A stretch of DNA of 64,000 nucleotides from Chrysomallon squamiferum (Eukaryota > Mollusca > Gastropoda > Neomphalida > Peltospiridae). Of the stretch, positions 37,501-51,255 are shown in pieces (the first letter of the stretch is position 1; each line of letters starts with the position of its first letter). The notes below the pieces were generated by a model that was not told the origin of the DNA, ran no database searches, and was given only the letters and a program-made list of their open reading frames with translations. A program made the position numbers and the translations under genes. The DNA lies in assembly GCA_012295275.1 (NCBI GenBank), contig CM022671.1, positions 10,919,237 through 10,983,236 of the forward strand, given 5' to 3'.

Positions 37501-40500
37501 TAAGGTGGAACTGATTTGCATTAAGATTATATCGCTCAGTGAACCCGCCTGTCAAATCCACCAAAGCATCCATTGTTTGGCCACCTTCTAAATTTTGATA
37601 CGAACCATGGATCCTGATTATTAAAAACAGAAAAGTTTTACTCAAAATATACATTTTTATTAGCCAGTTGTTAACTACTAATGAGTTAAAAAGATGAAAG
37701 TAAGAAATAATCTTCAAGTATTTTTTTAATGTAAACTTGAAATCTTTATGTATGAAGATAGCAAACCATAATTAAATGCATTTGTCTATATGTCATTCCA
37801 TGTCTAAGAATATGAAATATAACATTATCAGTTACAGTGTATTATGAATTGAATTAAATATGCATAGTTTTAGCTGGAGCTATCTTCAAGAATAAAATAG
37901 TTTGATTTTACGTATCAGTAAAACATAACTAAACACAGCTTTCATGTCAAAGAAATTATTCATATAAAGTACCTAACTGCCATTTGCTTGAACAATTATT
38001 ACCTAAACTATTAACTTTAAGTAAACTACTAAGTGGACATACTTTGCATATGCCTTTTCTATCAATGCTACCCAAAATTCTTTTGGGTCTGTACAGTATG
38101 CATATATCAGTTTTCGTTCAGTGGTAGGTAATCTGTCATCAATAAAGATGTCAACGTATTTTCCAAATCTCCAAAAAGAAAACCATACAATGCCTTTGTA
38201 CTGTGGTCCACACAACACCTGGCCTGGAGGGATAACCTGGAATTATTTCAATACACAGAATAAAGAGATGCTTAAGAAAATGAAGGCTCAGACAAATATT
38301 TTACTGCTAATCAAACAATGTTTTCATGTTTATTTTATTATTTTAAAATATTTCCAAAAACAAATTTCTTTTCACTTTAAAATTTGGAAATTGTTTACCA
38401 ATACATTATCCATAACAACAAAATCAAGCTAAAAAAAACTCATAATTAAAGCATGCATCCTGGCAATTGCCACAAAGATGGCCTTGAACAGATATCATCA
38501 AATATGAAAAAGCCCAAAATCTGCTGTTCTTGCTTTGTCAGAATTTAATACTGTAAAAACAATCATAACTATTATGTGTCAAATTAAATACAACATAACA
38601 ATACTTCAAAGTGCATATTAAAAATTCTAAAAAGAAAATTAATAAAATAAAATTTTGTTTAACCTTTTTGATAAATTTTTCTTTGAGAGACACTGCTGCA
38701 CATGATGAAAGAAACCAGCAGTCAGCAAGCTGACCTTGTCTGATGTCATCTTTAGTCAAACCATCAACCATCATCTGCGGTTCACCTTCCTTCAGAATAT
38801 CCTACACAAAAAAAAAAACGATAACCAGTAGACATACAGCAGGGATGGAAAATAATACATTGATATCAGTTTGTGATTCTGGATGGTTATTATAAAATTG
38901 ACTGTATCACTGTACTGAACATTTTCTTTGCAAACTGAAAAAAAATATCTTTATTTAATTGTGAAATGGATGTATTTTGTGTATGTGTATGCTTTAACAC
39001 ACACAGACACACATGCACACACAAAAAAACCTACAAATACGTAACAAGATCTATTAAAATAGTTAAGTGATTAAAACCATACCTTTGGTCTTAGCCATGT
39101 CACCTGACGGGAAGCATCTTTCAATATTCTGCTGTCTGCAGGGAAGTCAGGGTCACAGAAAAGTTCTCCAGGACCAAGCTTGGCCAAGAGTTCATTGACC
39201 TCTTCCTTGCTCTAATATGAAAAACATTTGTTTATAAAGTTCTGATAAAACTTCATTATTGTTTATCTTACAATGATCAATGTTGGGTTCTCTATACAAA
39301 ATAGAAAACTTTGATATCAATGGTTTCAAGGTCTAACTTAAGAAAGGGCTTGTCATCAGGTTTCTCTCTGATGTACATTAACTAGGTATGTGACAAACAA
39401 TATAGGCATTCTGCTGCAGAAGGTCACCCAATTCTTGTGATGCATTTTTGCATTTTTAAATAGGGTTTGCTCATTCGCATTTCCTTTTCATTATTATTTT
39501 TACATATTTTCAAAAAATATCATAAGAGAGTATACATATTCAGCTCCATCACAGTATTCATTTTTTTAACGTCATCTTTGATAAACAATGGAGAATCAGT
39601 TGAAAAATTTACTGTTTCAATTACAAAAATGTATTTCTCTCATACTCTGCCAATTTCATACAAATAATTAGTTTTGGATACCAAAATATGTGTTTGTGTT
39701 TTCAGCAAATGACACAGCCACAGCTGATGTCTTACACGTTCGATGTTTCATTTATTTTATTAAGTAACTGAGTATTTATGTGACATAATGCTTGTGGTAT
39801 GATGCTTCTAAACCTATCAAAAATTCTACTTTCAGATATAATTTACGCACATTAGTTTGATTTTTGTGAAACATTAGATCTCTATAATGAAGACATAAGC
39901 CTAGGCAAATTAACACTAATTAATGCTATTAATTAACTGTAAAAAATTAATTTTAGCAAAATGCTTAAATATGTAAAGGCCCCTAGAGTCTTGAAAAATG
40001 GGGTTTTTATATAAAATACTATAATACATGTATATTGGATTAAAACTATGCTCAAGATATTCAGTGTTTATCATTGTTGCAAAATGATAAAAACGATATA
40101 GTTTCTCCATACGGTATGATGGAAAAATACCTTAAAATTTCATTCCAATAAAAATTCATAACTTTTTCTCATCAGCGCTATCAAAGCGACCATAGTGTCA
40201 TTTTAATGTGACTTATTTGCTCTTTCAAATGATATGTAAGTATTTCAGAAAATAATATTTTTTAATATTTTGTCAATACTGATTATTTGTGTGTAAATAT
40301 ATATAATTTTTATTTTTTATTTTTTTTTAGACTGTAAAAACTGTTGCAAATATCATAATTTGTACAAGTATATTGTTGCATTTTCGAAGTGTTTCTACTG
40401 AGATAACATGACAGGGGATAATTATTAAAATAAGATTATCGGTGAATTAACCTGCTAAATAATAATTAACTTAAAACATTTCTTTGTGATTTTTTTGCAA

Positions 40501-40788
40501 AGTTGGATGGTTGATAATTTCACTATTTGATAAATGAACACTTACGGTTGATCTAAAATGTTGACCTTTATTCTCAGTTCCATTTAATTTATAACTTTCA
40601 TATACAGCTTTATGTAATCGACTTTGTCGAATGCCACCTCTGTTTGTAACACTGTGACTGTCGTACTCACAGACATTTTTGCCAGCGTTTTGACCATCAC
40701 TATTTGAAATTATTTTAACTTTTACTTTACTTAAATTATTGTCATTCACTTCAGAGGACAAAATGACAGTACTACACACAGTTCCCAT
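34511..40788 (-). CDS. Calpain-family cysteine protease without EF-hand domain, acylation-type N-terminus
   Basis: Twelve exons, minus strand: 40788-40546, 39211-39083, 38801-38664, 38236-38043, 37613-37454, 37265-37188, 36810-36719, 36481-36318, 35885-35760, 35478-35348, 35020-34809, 34523-34511; phases match throughout; 559 residues. Ca2+-dependent intracellular protease. The protease core holds the triad: Cys152 ([13 protein letters not shown], with oxyanion Gln148), His305 ([13 protein letters not shown]) and Asn330 (IRIRNPWG). '[11 protein letters not shown]' is the calpain entry motif. The C2-like domain III follows ([56 protein letters not shown]). The chain then stops at ILD from a 13-nt terminal exon, so neither the penta-EF-hand domain of classical calpains nor the C2 domain of CAPN5/6 is present. 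The first eight residues, MGTVCSTV, fit N-myristoylation (Gly2, Ser6) plus palmitoylation (Cys5). Residues 10-81 are not family-typical. The tiny last exon is the least certain part. Confidence 0.9.
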
Positions 40789-41064
40789 AATCAAGTATGT
40801 AAAGCATTTTGCAACTATTTAAAATAATAAATCTGAAACCATTAACATTTCATCTTGACTATTTTGATTGTTTACATGTTATCAGCAGAGCAGGTTGCCA
40901 AAGCTAGTTTTTTCCGGATGTAGTAATTACCGAAAACAACCGATAACAATACTCAAAATCGGACAAAATCAACAATGTCTGTGTCATATCAAAATTACAT
41001 ATTACACCTTTTACACTGCAAATGTTGTCATTTTCAATATCCATTCAAACTAACAAAGCAAATA

Positions 41065-41109
<45 letters not shown>

Positions 41110-41491
41110 TAATAATAATTTTAAGAATAATAATAATAATAAAATATAAATACTCAAATGAAATTGGAATTCTATTATTTGTTGTTGTTTTGTTTATTTT
41201 CGGTAATTAATTATAAAGACGGTTTTATTAAGGACAATTTGTTGGGCATGGATTTATTGCTTTTATTCCAAACAGGTATTCGAAATACTCCCATTTTATC
41301 TTTATTAGTGAATATTTAATTACTTAGACATACATCACAGGGTCGGTTCCATGGGCACTGGCGCCTAATGATCTGTTTGATTTCCCAGTGTCACAGTGTG
41401 TTTCGCATACTCCTTATTAATTTTGCATACAAACATGTATCATTTGCAAATCGTAACTTCCAACTACATCATAATTTACATTCATAATATA

Positions 41492-41527
<36 letters not shown>

Positions 41528-41803
41528 TCTTTCATTGTAACGGGCTTGAGCACTCTATAAATAACAAGCTTTTGTAATGGCGAGATTTCTTTCTTTTTTT
41601 ACATGCTAGAAGTTTGGATTTATTCATTTGTCTTCGCTGAATATTATGCAATTTAAGAAAAACTTCAACTTAGTTTGCTTTAGAGTTATGTCCCTTTGCG
41701 ATCTCTTATGTTAACTACCCGATGAAGTATTATATTTACGTTTAGTATTACTATTAGTCCTGAATTATCTTCTTCTTTTTTTTTTTTTTTTTTAATTTTA
41801 AAA
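40789..41803. promoter_or_regulatory. Divergent intergenic region between calpain (minus) and BAP1 (plus)
   Basis: About 1 kb separates the two start codons, which point away from each other, so both promoters must lie here. It contains (AAT)n at 41065-41110 and (TA)n at 41494-41524. No TATA box can be told apart from background in such AT-rich DNA. A T-rich tract (41777-41793) lies just before the BAP1 ATG. Confidence 0.5.
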
Positions 41804-44800
41804 ATGAACAAAGGCTGGTTGGAGCTAGAAAGTGACCCAGGTATTTGGTTATTAATTTTATCCTGATTTAGCAAACGTATTAAAATCAGTTAGTACATTA
41901 TTAATTTAAAAAATTATTTTCTATGTTTATATAGAATAAATCTTTGCATAGTCACGGTAGTGATGGTAGTGCTTAATTGGAATTTGTGTCCTTTGCTGTT
42001 AGCAGTGTAGTGAGATCGCTGTCAAGAAGTATTACTAAACATAAAATAATATTAAAATAATCCCCCAAAATGATATATTTTTGTTGTTTCTTAATCACTT
42101 GTTAAATTACAATCGCCAGTGCAATACTAATAAGTAATATCATTTCAGACTGAATCAGTGAATGACTATTTTAGTATTTAACTAATTTATTTAGATTTCA
42201 TTTTGTTTAATTTTATTTATTTATTTAAAATTATTATTTTAATCATACATTGGGAACATTTCTTGTTATGATATGGTTTTGATAGTTAACAATCACAAAG
42301 AGTAGAAGGGCTGGATCATGTTCTGCTGATGCTCTAACACTCTTTTTATGGCCAAGCTGTTTTTTTTTTATTATTATTATTTGGTAGTAATAACCATTTT
42401 TGGATTTGTATAATGTTGTAAATACATGCTTATACGTAATATTAATATTGATATAGTATTAGTTGGATCATAAACTATGAAGTGTATGCATGTGGTTATT
42501 TTGCATAACTGTTAATCCAAGGTTGACAGTTTGTACAATGATCTATAACAAATTAGCAGTGAAAAAAGATGTATAATATTATGTTTCTATGAATATTTCT
42601 GAATGTATTCATGTTTCAGAATCCTATTATTAAGTCCTAATTTTTATTTGTTTTTCAAATACAGCTGAGGTGAAATATTATTGTAATAAGTAATTTACCG
42701 TGGAGTAACTGTGAAAATATTAATGCACTGTTCATGTAGTTTAAAGTGTTTACAGTACTAAATAAATAAATGTTTTATTCTTTTTTCTTTTAACAGGCTT
42801 GTTTACTTTACTTGTGGAGGATTTTGGTAAGACATTTGAATTTTTTTTCTTTATCCAAAGTACAAATTAAAATTTACTTTGATATTATATGATCTAAATT
42901 TTAATTATTATTATTAAACATCTTAATTATGTTAATATTAAAAATATCTGACAGATATTTCATTTTAGTTTTTATTAAGATCATAGACAGACAGAGAACT
43001 ATCATTTTGTTTTCTTCCTTTAGACTGATTTTTTTATATTTATTTTTATTTTGTTCCAACAGCTGGTTTGTGAAGTTTGTTTTATTTCATATATGATCTA
43101 TTTGAATGACTGGGCTATTGTATTTATTTATTTATTTATTTATAACACAGGTGTCAACAGCATACAGGTTGAAGAGATTTATGATCTGCAGAAACCAATA
43201 GAAGGGTTTGTAAATATTCGCTTAGTAATTTCTATATAGTAGTACACAGTGAACAGATTTGTCTTCACCGTTAAATATAATCAGTTTTATTTTAGTTTTT
43301 TAATTTATTTTTTATTAATTTCTTTATGCATTAAAGGCTATTTCAGTGAATTTTTTATTTAAAAATAAACAAATGTGTTTTAATATTACACACTGTCTTT
43401 ATAAACTGATAATCTGAATATGTATAATTGATTTTAAAAACATGATGACAGACATAATATGAACCTTACTAGTCAAATGTATTTATTGATTTATTTTTGT
43501 TTAGGTATGATCTGCAGTATCACTTTCTGAGAACAGTCAAAAACTTTTTCATGTTTTGTTATTTTCAGAACTGTCTATGGCTTCATATTTTTATTTCGAT
43601 GGATTGAAGAACGGCGTTCTAGAAGGAAAACAAGCACAGAGGATGAGTCTTTTGTGATGGATGAAAACATTGTCAATAGCATTTTTTTTGCAAAACAGGT
43701 GTGGAATATATTTGTAATACTATAAAATAAAATCATTATCTGCTTCAGCAGATATTAATAGAAATGTAATTGATATGTTAATGTTTTTTCTAACAAAGTA
43801 ACGTATCCTTTATTAATTGAATTTTCTTTATCTTTTTATTAAAAAAAACAATAACAAAAAGAAAAATAATATAAAAATATATTAAAATATGTAGACATAG
43901 TACAGCTAGAAGGTTACTTGATACTGACTGAAAAATGTTTTGTGTGGCATTCTGCAGGCTGCTTTCCTCTCACATATCTGTATTGTCAGTCTTTGGACAC
44001 AGGTGTGTGTGTGCATGTTGAAAAATATAACATTTCCTTTATATTAATTCCTGACAGAATAATTTTAATAAAATTTGATGACTAATTGACTGAATTACAT
44101 GATGTTAAATGATTGCTGATAGTAACTTTGTATATTTGTGAATGGTGAAGATTATTCCAAACTCGTGTGCCACTCACGCCCTTCTCAGTGTGCTGCTGAA
44201 TTCCGAGAAAGTCCGACTGGGAGAGACGTTACAGAAGTTCAAGTCATTCACACAGAACATGAGTCCAGAGGTGACATTTAGTGATTCAGATCTAAAAAAT
44301 AAATCATCATTTTAACTAAATTGTTAACTGAATTATGTTTCATTTTATAGTTTAATTACTGAAAAGCAAACTGAATTAATAAGTTTCATACACAGGTAAG
44401 CATTTGGAAATATTTAAAACAACAACATTATATTTAATTTAGAATATAATTCCATTAAAAGTTCATTAGGATTTTAATTTATACCCTGATTGTTATCAGT
44501 GTAAAGTTTCATCTTTAGATTTTAATTGATTTTTATATGCTACAAAGATAATTTATGTTTCAAGCTGGTATAATAATTTTGTTAACATGGATTTTTCTTA
44601 TGTTATAATTTTACCAATCATTATTTACAGGACAAAGGCTTTGCCATTGGAAACATGGCTGAATTAGCAAGTGCTCACAACAGTCATGCAAGGTAACGAA
44701 TGATAACCAGTTTGTTTACATTTTAAAATTAACTTATTTAGTTATAACTACAGTTATTTAGAATGAGATAATATATTTACTAACTATAGTTATACTTATA

Positions 44801-47800
44801 TATGAATTTTAAATATATGAAACATTATTTTATTACTCTTTTGTTTTGATTTATGTATTTATTTACTGTTTCCTTTCAGAGCTATTATTGTTCAGTATTG
44901 TAGTGGCCTTACATATTCAGATTTGGCACATTGCACATTGTTATGCCCTCATAACTTAAGCTCAGTCTTAAGATTAATGAGCCATATTTTGCATCAGCTG
45001 TATGTCTGTCTGGTAGGATGCTTTAAATTAGTTTTAATTCTGTTTTATTTTTATGTAAAATGTTATTATTATTTTTTAAACAGATTTATTAATTACAAAA
45101 AATTATATATGTATTTTTGTTTAATTTAATTTTTGTTTGAAAATCCAAATTGCTCATGGTACTGGTAAATATTTCAATACGTACAAAAACAAACTGTTCC
45201 TAAAATTACTTAAAGGTATACATTTTTATGTTAAATACACAATGTATTTCAGGCCTGAACCCAAACACTTACCAGAGAAACAACCCACTTTGTCAACAGT
45301 GCGCACCATGGAGGCCTTCCATTTTGTCAGCTATGTTCCCATACATGGTAGATTATTTGAACTGGATGGCTTGAAACCATATCCAATAGACCATGGTAAA
45401 CATTACATTAATCTTTTACTAATTAAAATATAAAGAAATGTCTCAAAATATGATAACCAAAGTGATGAATATTCTTATGGGCATAGCTAAGCACACATAT
45501 AACATTGAATAAATAAATGTTACATATTTTATGCATTAAAGCAGTAGCAGATTCAAGTAAAATAGGTATTAATGTATGGGTTTTGTTATGTTCAAGTCAT
45601 TTATTTGAAAGATTGAGTTTAAAACTAAAATTAGATGTTATTTAAACTTGATTTCTCACCCAGGTCCTTGTGAGTCCAGTCAGATGTGGACTGAGAAATT
45701 TCGATCTGTGATATCAGACAGACTTGGCATGGCAACAGGAGGGTGAGTCTAGGTTCATATTAGATACAGATGTCTGCAGGCATTCTTCATGTCAAAACTA
45801 CATTAAAAACATGGTCAGTAAAGTAGTATGTTAATATAGAACATCTACAAAATAGAAACCAAGGTTTACGTTTTAAATGTGATACATGATTTAATAGTGA
45901 TTAACATCAAGCAGTCAACATTTCAGAATCATTATTACCATGAATTTCTTTTGTGGCACCAGCCAAAACAAACAGTAAGTTACCAGGCAGTTTGTTTTCA
46001 CACAAATAGACTATCAGTCAAAAACAGATGAAAAGCACAGCCTTTTCTTTAAACACATACGAGTAAAGAAAAATGATCAGCACTTTAAAAAATTTTGATT
46101 GGGGGGTTCAACTTGTTAATATAATTTATGGATTAATTTAGTTAGAATTTAGTTTTATTTATTGGTATAAGATGATTATTTTTTTTAAATGGAGGTACTT
46201 TCTCATTCATTTACTAATGTGAAATGTGAAGATTTATTTTTTTAAATTCTTCAGTGAACCCTATCATGACATTCGCTTCAATCTGATGGCTGTTGTTCCA
46301 TGTAAGAGACAGTTGTACGAACACAAGTTACAGACACTGAAAAAAAACAGACAAATAGTGCTTGAAGCTTTGCAGCAGGTCTGTATAGTAGTTCTGTTAA
46401 TATACATTTTAAAAAACATTCTTTTGTAAGTGTTTATTTTTTTTATGTTTCCAGTATTTCATAAAAGGATAGACATTTATTCTTCAGTAATGATTATTAC
46501 TTGTTTGATTATTTTTTTTATACAGACCAGACAGGATTATCTTAGTTTGATGATCATGTGGTGCAGGGATATTTCTCCATTCATTTGAGACTTACAGCTT
46601 TTGAAAAGTTAACACAGAACTGGTCCCACTGTCTGTTTTATCTGTCGAAACAATCAGTCTTTGTTTTCTTCTTTTTTCTTGAACAAACATGAATGTGATG
46701 ATTTTATTCTTGTTAAATATAGTTTGCTTATACCCTGTTTTATATTTTATCAGAAAAAGTACAGGAATAGTTATTTAGTATTAGAACTAGTTTAGTAAGT
46801 TATTTATAATAGAACTATCACGGTTATACTCAAAAATACATTATACAACCATCTTTGCAATCAAAAATAGATATATTTAATTGTTTCTTTCAGTCTTATT
46901 CGTAGACATATTTAATTCTTAATTTATGTATTAAATTTATGCTAACAGTGACACTGGATTAAACTGCTTTTTAAAAAAACAAAAATAATAATAATGATAA
47001 AATAATACATTCAGTACTAAAATTTGGAAGAATCTCATAATACAACTGGGAAATTTTTTTATTATTTTTGTTGTTATTTTTTGGTCAAATACTCACATAG
47101 TGAAATAGCTTATTTTCTCCATCTTTTCCTTTCAAGCTGCTGGATTCCAAGGTAAATTTACCGATATATTTAATTTATAAACATTTGCTGCAATATCTTG
47201 TTTTGCCATTGCTTTTAGCCAATGTCACAGTCAATATTAATGTTATTGTTGTTGCATATTGTGTAATAACTAGTGGAACTTTTGGAGAAAACTAAAATGT
47301 AATGTGTATTGCAAAGAAAAAATTGATATACTGTTATGTTTAGTGTGATATATGTTTAAATATTAACTAGAATGCCTAGTATCATGTGCATTGTTATTAA
47401 TTTGTATCATGAAGATGCTTTGCAGGCATTTCTTCACTGTTGAAAGGTGTAGTGTTGTTGTTTTCTGATAACATGAATTCCTAATAAAATTAGAAAACAT
47501 ATTTCAACAGTGTTTCATTGAAAAGGAAGCATAGATCCTGCTTATAATGCCAAGACTGGGGTCTGTAGGATTGGGTGTATTTTCACAATTAAGAACATTT
47601 TATTGTTTACTGGACAAACAGCATTCTGCTTCATGCCAAATGGTCACTTAAAAAGTTCATGGCTTTTCACTGGGGCCTTTCCATCTCACTGATACTGCTA
47701 CTAATGTGTCGTTCAGTACATCTAGATGTCATCCACATTTTATTATTTTTGTAATTATAATAAGTATTTCATATTATTACATCAATGAGCATATGAATCA

Positions 47801-48892
47801 GAATATTTCTTAACTGTAGATGTTTTTTATTATATTAAATTTATTCTTTTTACAAAGCCCCCTGAGGTTTTAGCTGAAACGCACTCTGTGATGAACTTTG
47901 CATATTGAATAATTATATAGAGTAAATTAGTGTACGGTTGAAGATATTTACAGTCCACTGTCTGTTTGTTTTGATTGAACCAAGATGAAACAATAGTCTG
48001 AAATGTGCATATAATTATATCAGCCATGCCTAAATAGAAAGTTTCCCCATACAACTTTTTCAGATGTTTAATAACTTCAGTTTACAGTAAATGAAGTTAA
48101 CAGTATGAAATCAACTCTGCATTTATTGAAATTGTTAGTAGATTGATGGAAATACATGGTTAAAAAAGTTCATGCCAGTACATTTTGCCTGAATGATAAA
48201 ACTTTATTAACATAAGCGTGATAACATCATAGCATTTGAAATAGTAAATTTATGTTTCATTTGTAAGTGAAGTTTTTTAATCAATATTTTACTGAAAGCT
48301 TTAATTAGTTTAACAGTTGAAATTGTATCACATTCATAAATATTGTAAACTTATGTAAAAATTAAGATAAAAATGGAATGAATGTTTTTGTTCCTGTCTT
48401 GTGAATCTTGTTTCATTTTATTTTGAATAAAGCTTTCAGGCTTTTACATTTTAAGTACGTTAAAAGCTTGCATTCTCGTTATACACGTGTTTAGTTTATT
48501 TATTTTTGATTATTATTTTTTATTTTAATGCTTATTTTATTTTTTTATTTTTTTTATTTTGTTTTATACTTCTTTGATTTAAAATATTTTTGAACTTACA
48601 TTTAAATGTGTTTTAGTTTACTATGGTAACAGTAGATCTGATCTGTTTAGTGAAATTATTAACTTCATGTTGTTTATCTGAGATTAGTGAAATTATATTT
48701 TTTGAATCACCAGAAATTTCATATCTTGGTTACATTGAAATGAAACTGCTGTTGGATATTTTATTTATTTATTTATTTATTTATTTATTTTATGAATGCT
48801 CAAAATAAAATTATTTAAAAAAAAGAAAGAAAGATATATGTTATTGTTGATAATTATTATTGTTACTATTGTTGTTGTTGTTGTGATATTTG

Positions 48893-48945
<53 letters not shown>

Positions 48946-51064
48946 TTATTATTATTACTGTATTGTTTTCTTTTAATAGTGAGCTGTTTAAGATTGTTGA
49001 GATGTAATAAAATGATAATATTTATCTAAGGCAAAACAGTTATTTGCTCAGACTTAGGGAATATATTTATATACAGGTTAAATCTTTAATTTCAAATATC
49101 ACTGTAACAATCGTTACAATATATTGCATAAAAACTTGTTTATAATTAATTTTGCCCTATTCTTCAGATGGTGAAAGTGACTACTCCAGGTTTGACTTCG
49201 GACAGCAAAGGTCAAGCACAGTTAATCACTGATTCTGTCCACATCAAAAACAACCTGTCTAAAGCTGCTGAGAAAATCTCCAAGTCTTCGGAATCGTCAA
49301 GTCTGAAGAACTCGGACACAGCAGACGGAGAATCGGAGAAACAGTCGGCTGTGAACAATGTGGAAGGTTCCACAAGAGAAAGCAAAAACGACATTGTCAA
49401 GAACTGCGAGCATACTTGTGAGAGTCAGGCAGTGAGAGACAGAAGTGTAAAGATCCAGATCTCTGTGAGTGAGCAGAAAGATGGCAGTATAACAATACCT
49501 CGCACAGTGTCGCTCACTGACGTGACAAAACCTCTGACAATAGAGACCAAGTTTGGAGGATCGTCAGGACCTAGCAGTGAAAGTACAGACACTGCTTCAG
49601 AGGTGGGCAGTGGTTTCAGTTCTCCTGGAAGTTTCCACACACCATCATCATGTCAGAGCAGTCCACAGCTTTCAGCAGATGGAACAGCAACTACAACAAC
49701 ATCAGGTTCGTTCAGTGCTGAAGTTAACTTATCAGATCAGAAACTGTATGTAAAACAGAACTTTAGGTTTTTAATAACATGAGCTATGAACAAAAATTTC
49801 AGTTTTCTCAGAAGTCATTTGAAATTTGTCAGCACCATAGTTTTTTAGAATCATTAAGGATTTTTTTGACTTATAACAGTTAAAAACATTTTGCAACCAA
49901 TTCTTTAAACACTTTTAAAATAATAACCAGTGACTTTTTTAATTATTGGAAAATTCACTTTTTAGAGGTTGTGTTAATGTTTATCTGTGCAAATTATGTT
50001 TTAGTTCTTCTTTTTTTTAATTGGACATATTATTGTTGCAGGTGAGGTAAAAACAGAGCCCACTGAAAACTCTACGTCTGCTAATACAGTTAACTCTAAC
50101 AAAGACGGTTCAGAAGGTCGACCAAAACATAAACACAAAACTGGATCACAAGGATTTTCTCCAAAGGTAAATATTATATCTTCATATAATATAAGATAGT
50201 TTGTTTTCACATTGCCTGCACCTGTTTTATCTTTTTTCCTTAAGATGCACTTAATTTTTATTGCATCTTATTCTTTTTTGAGGGTTTTGTTTAAAAGAGC
50301 ATTTGCTAAAAATGGTTTGTAAGCCCGTTTGCAAATAAATTGTTCATATATATATGTGTATGTATGTATGTATGTATGTGTGTGTGAGTGTGGCTGTGTG
50401 CACTTTATATATAATGTCAGTTACGTTAACTGTAATACATGTATGATTTTGATTTTGATCCTCTACAAGTATTGCACTTTAAAAAATAAATAGTTGATTG
50501 ACGGTTTCATACATATTTATCTTGTAGGATCTACTAGATTTGTTGAAAAATGTGGAAAATGAAATTGAGATGTGTGAAGCAAATCTTAAAGAAGAAAATG
50601 AAAAGAGAAAGAAATTCAAGGTTAGTTTTTTTTTGTGTGTGTCATTCTGAATTTGGTCTATCCTACTGGTAACATTGAAGAAAGTTATAAATTGTCTCTT
50701 ATAACTCCCAAACTGTATCCATTTTGTTAGCCAATTCAAAAAAAAAGAAAAGAAAGAAAAAAGAGGTGAAATGAAAACCGAGTAAGGAAGATGAAAACAA
50801 AACACTACTGTGTATATATATTTTAGTTTGATTTCACAACAGATGGTTTTATTGTAACAGATTGACGACTGCCGCAGAACTCACAACTACGACCAGTTCA
50901 TCACGACGTTTCTCACGATGCTGGCAGAGCAGGGACACCTCGCCCGGCTGGTGGAGCAGAACGTCAACTTGAAGAAGCGACAAGGTGCTCCCATTGGACG
51001 CCTGCAGGCAAAGCCTCTCTCCAGAGACAACCGCAGCAAGGCACGCGCTAAACGCAGAAGATGA
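41804..51064 (+). CDS. BAP1: BAP1, nuclear ubiquitin carboxyl-terminal hydrolase
   Basis: Thirteen exons: 41804-41840, 42797-42826, 43151-43205, 43569-43698, 44151-44270, 44631-44692, 45253-45395, 45664-45742, 46255-46378, 49168-49705, 50042-50166, 50528-50620, 50861-51064; all phases join; 579 residues (human 729). BAP1/Calypso with ASXL removes ubiquitin from histone H2A K119. The start '[13 protein letters not shown]' equals the family N-terminus. The UCH domain (about 1-235) keeps Gln84, Cys90 ([17 protein letters not shown]), His168 ([11 protein letters not shown]) and Asp183 ([14 protein letters not shown]). A Ser/Thr-rich linker follows and includes '[11 protein letters not shown]', conserved with human. 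The C-terminal ULD, which binds ASXL, is recognised by '[12 protein letters not shown]' and 'RQGAPIGRL', and the chain ends in a basic nuclear signal (KARAKRRR). The NHNY HCF-1-binding motif of vertebrate BAP1 was not found. Intron 9 (46379-49167) is the longest and could hide further linker exons. Confidence 0.96.
46526..46588 (+). other. Possible alternative last exon of BAP1 (UCH-only isoform)
   Basis: A strong acceptor (pyrimidine run then TATACAG) in the phase of exon 9 opens a frame of 20 residues (starting [12 protein letters not shown]) that ends at TGA, 46586-46588. Used instead of exon 10, it would give a protein of about 280 residues with the UCH domain but no ULD or nuclear signal. 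Not conserved as far as I can tell. Confidence 0.25.
48895..48958. repeat. (ATT)n microsatellite in BAP1 intron 9
   Basis: About 60 bp of ATT repeats, preceded by a GTT/ATT mixed stretch from 48840. The open frame with poly-Ile through it is an artefact. Confidence 0.95.
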
Positions 51065-51249
51065 GATTTTTGCTGTTGTTCTCTTGGACATGTTTAAACG
51101 TGTAAATGACAAATTACTTGATGCAGTTCTCGTGCAATCATTTTGTAAATAACAGCTTTGCAAACGCTTAGCTTTCTTTTTTCTGCATATTTGGTGCTTC
51201 TGACAGTAATGGTGCTCACTTAGGAAGTTTTCACATTACAATGGTTGTA

Positions 51250-51255
51250 AATAAA
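51250..51255 (+). terminator. Likely polyadenylation signal of BAP1
   Basis: AATAAA about 190 bp after the BAP1 stop codon. Later AATAAA copies (for example near 51809) are alternatives. Confidence 0.35.

Noticed and set aside
48796-49029. Poly-Ile/Leu open frames over ATT and TTG repeats (also 21194-21490, 53852-54091, 55215-55470)
   Set aside because: Homopolymer products of microsatellites, not genes.
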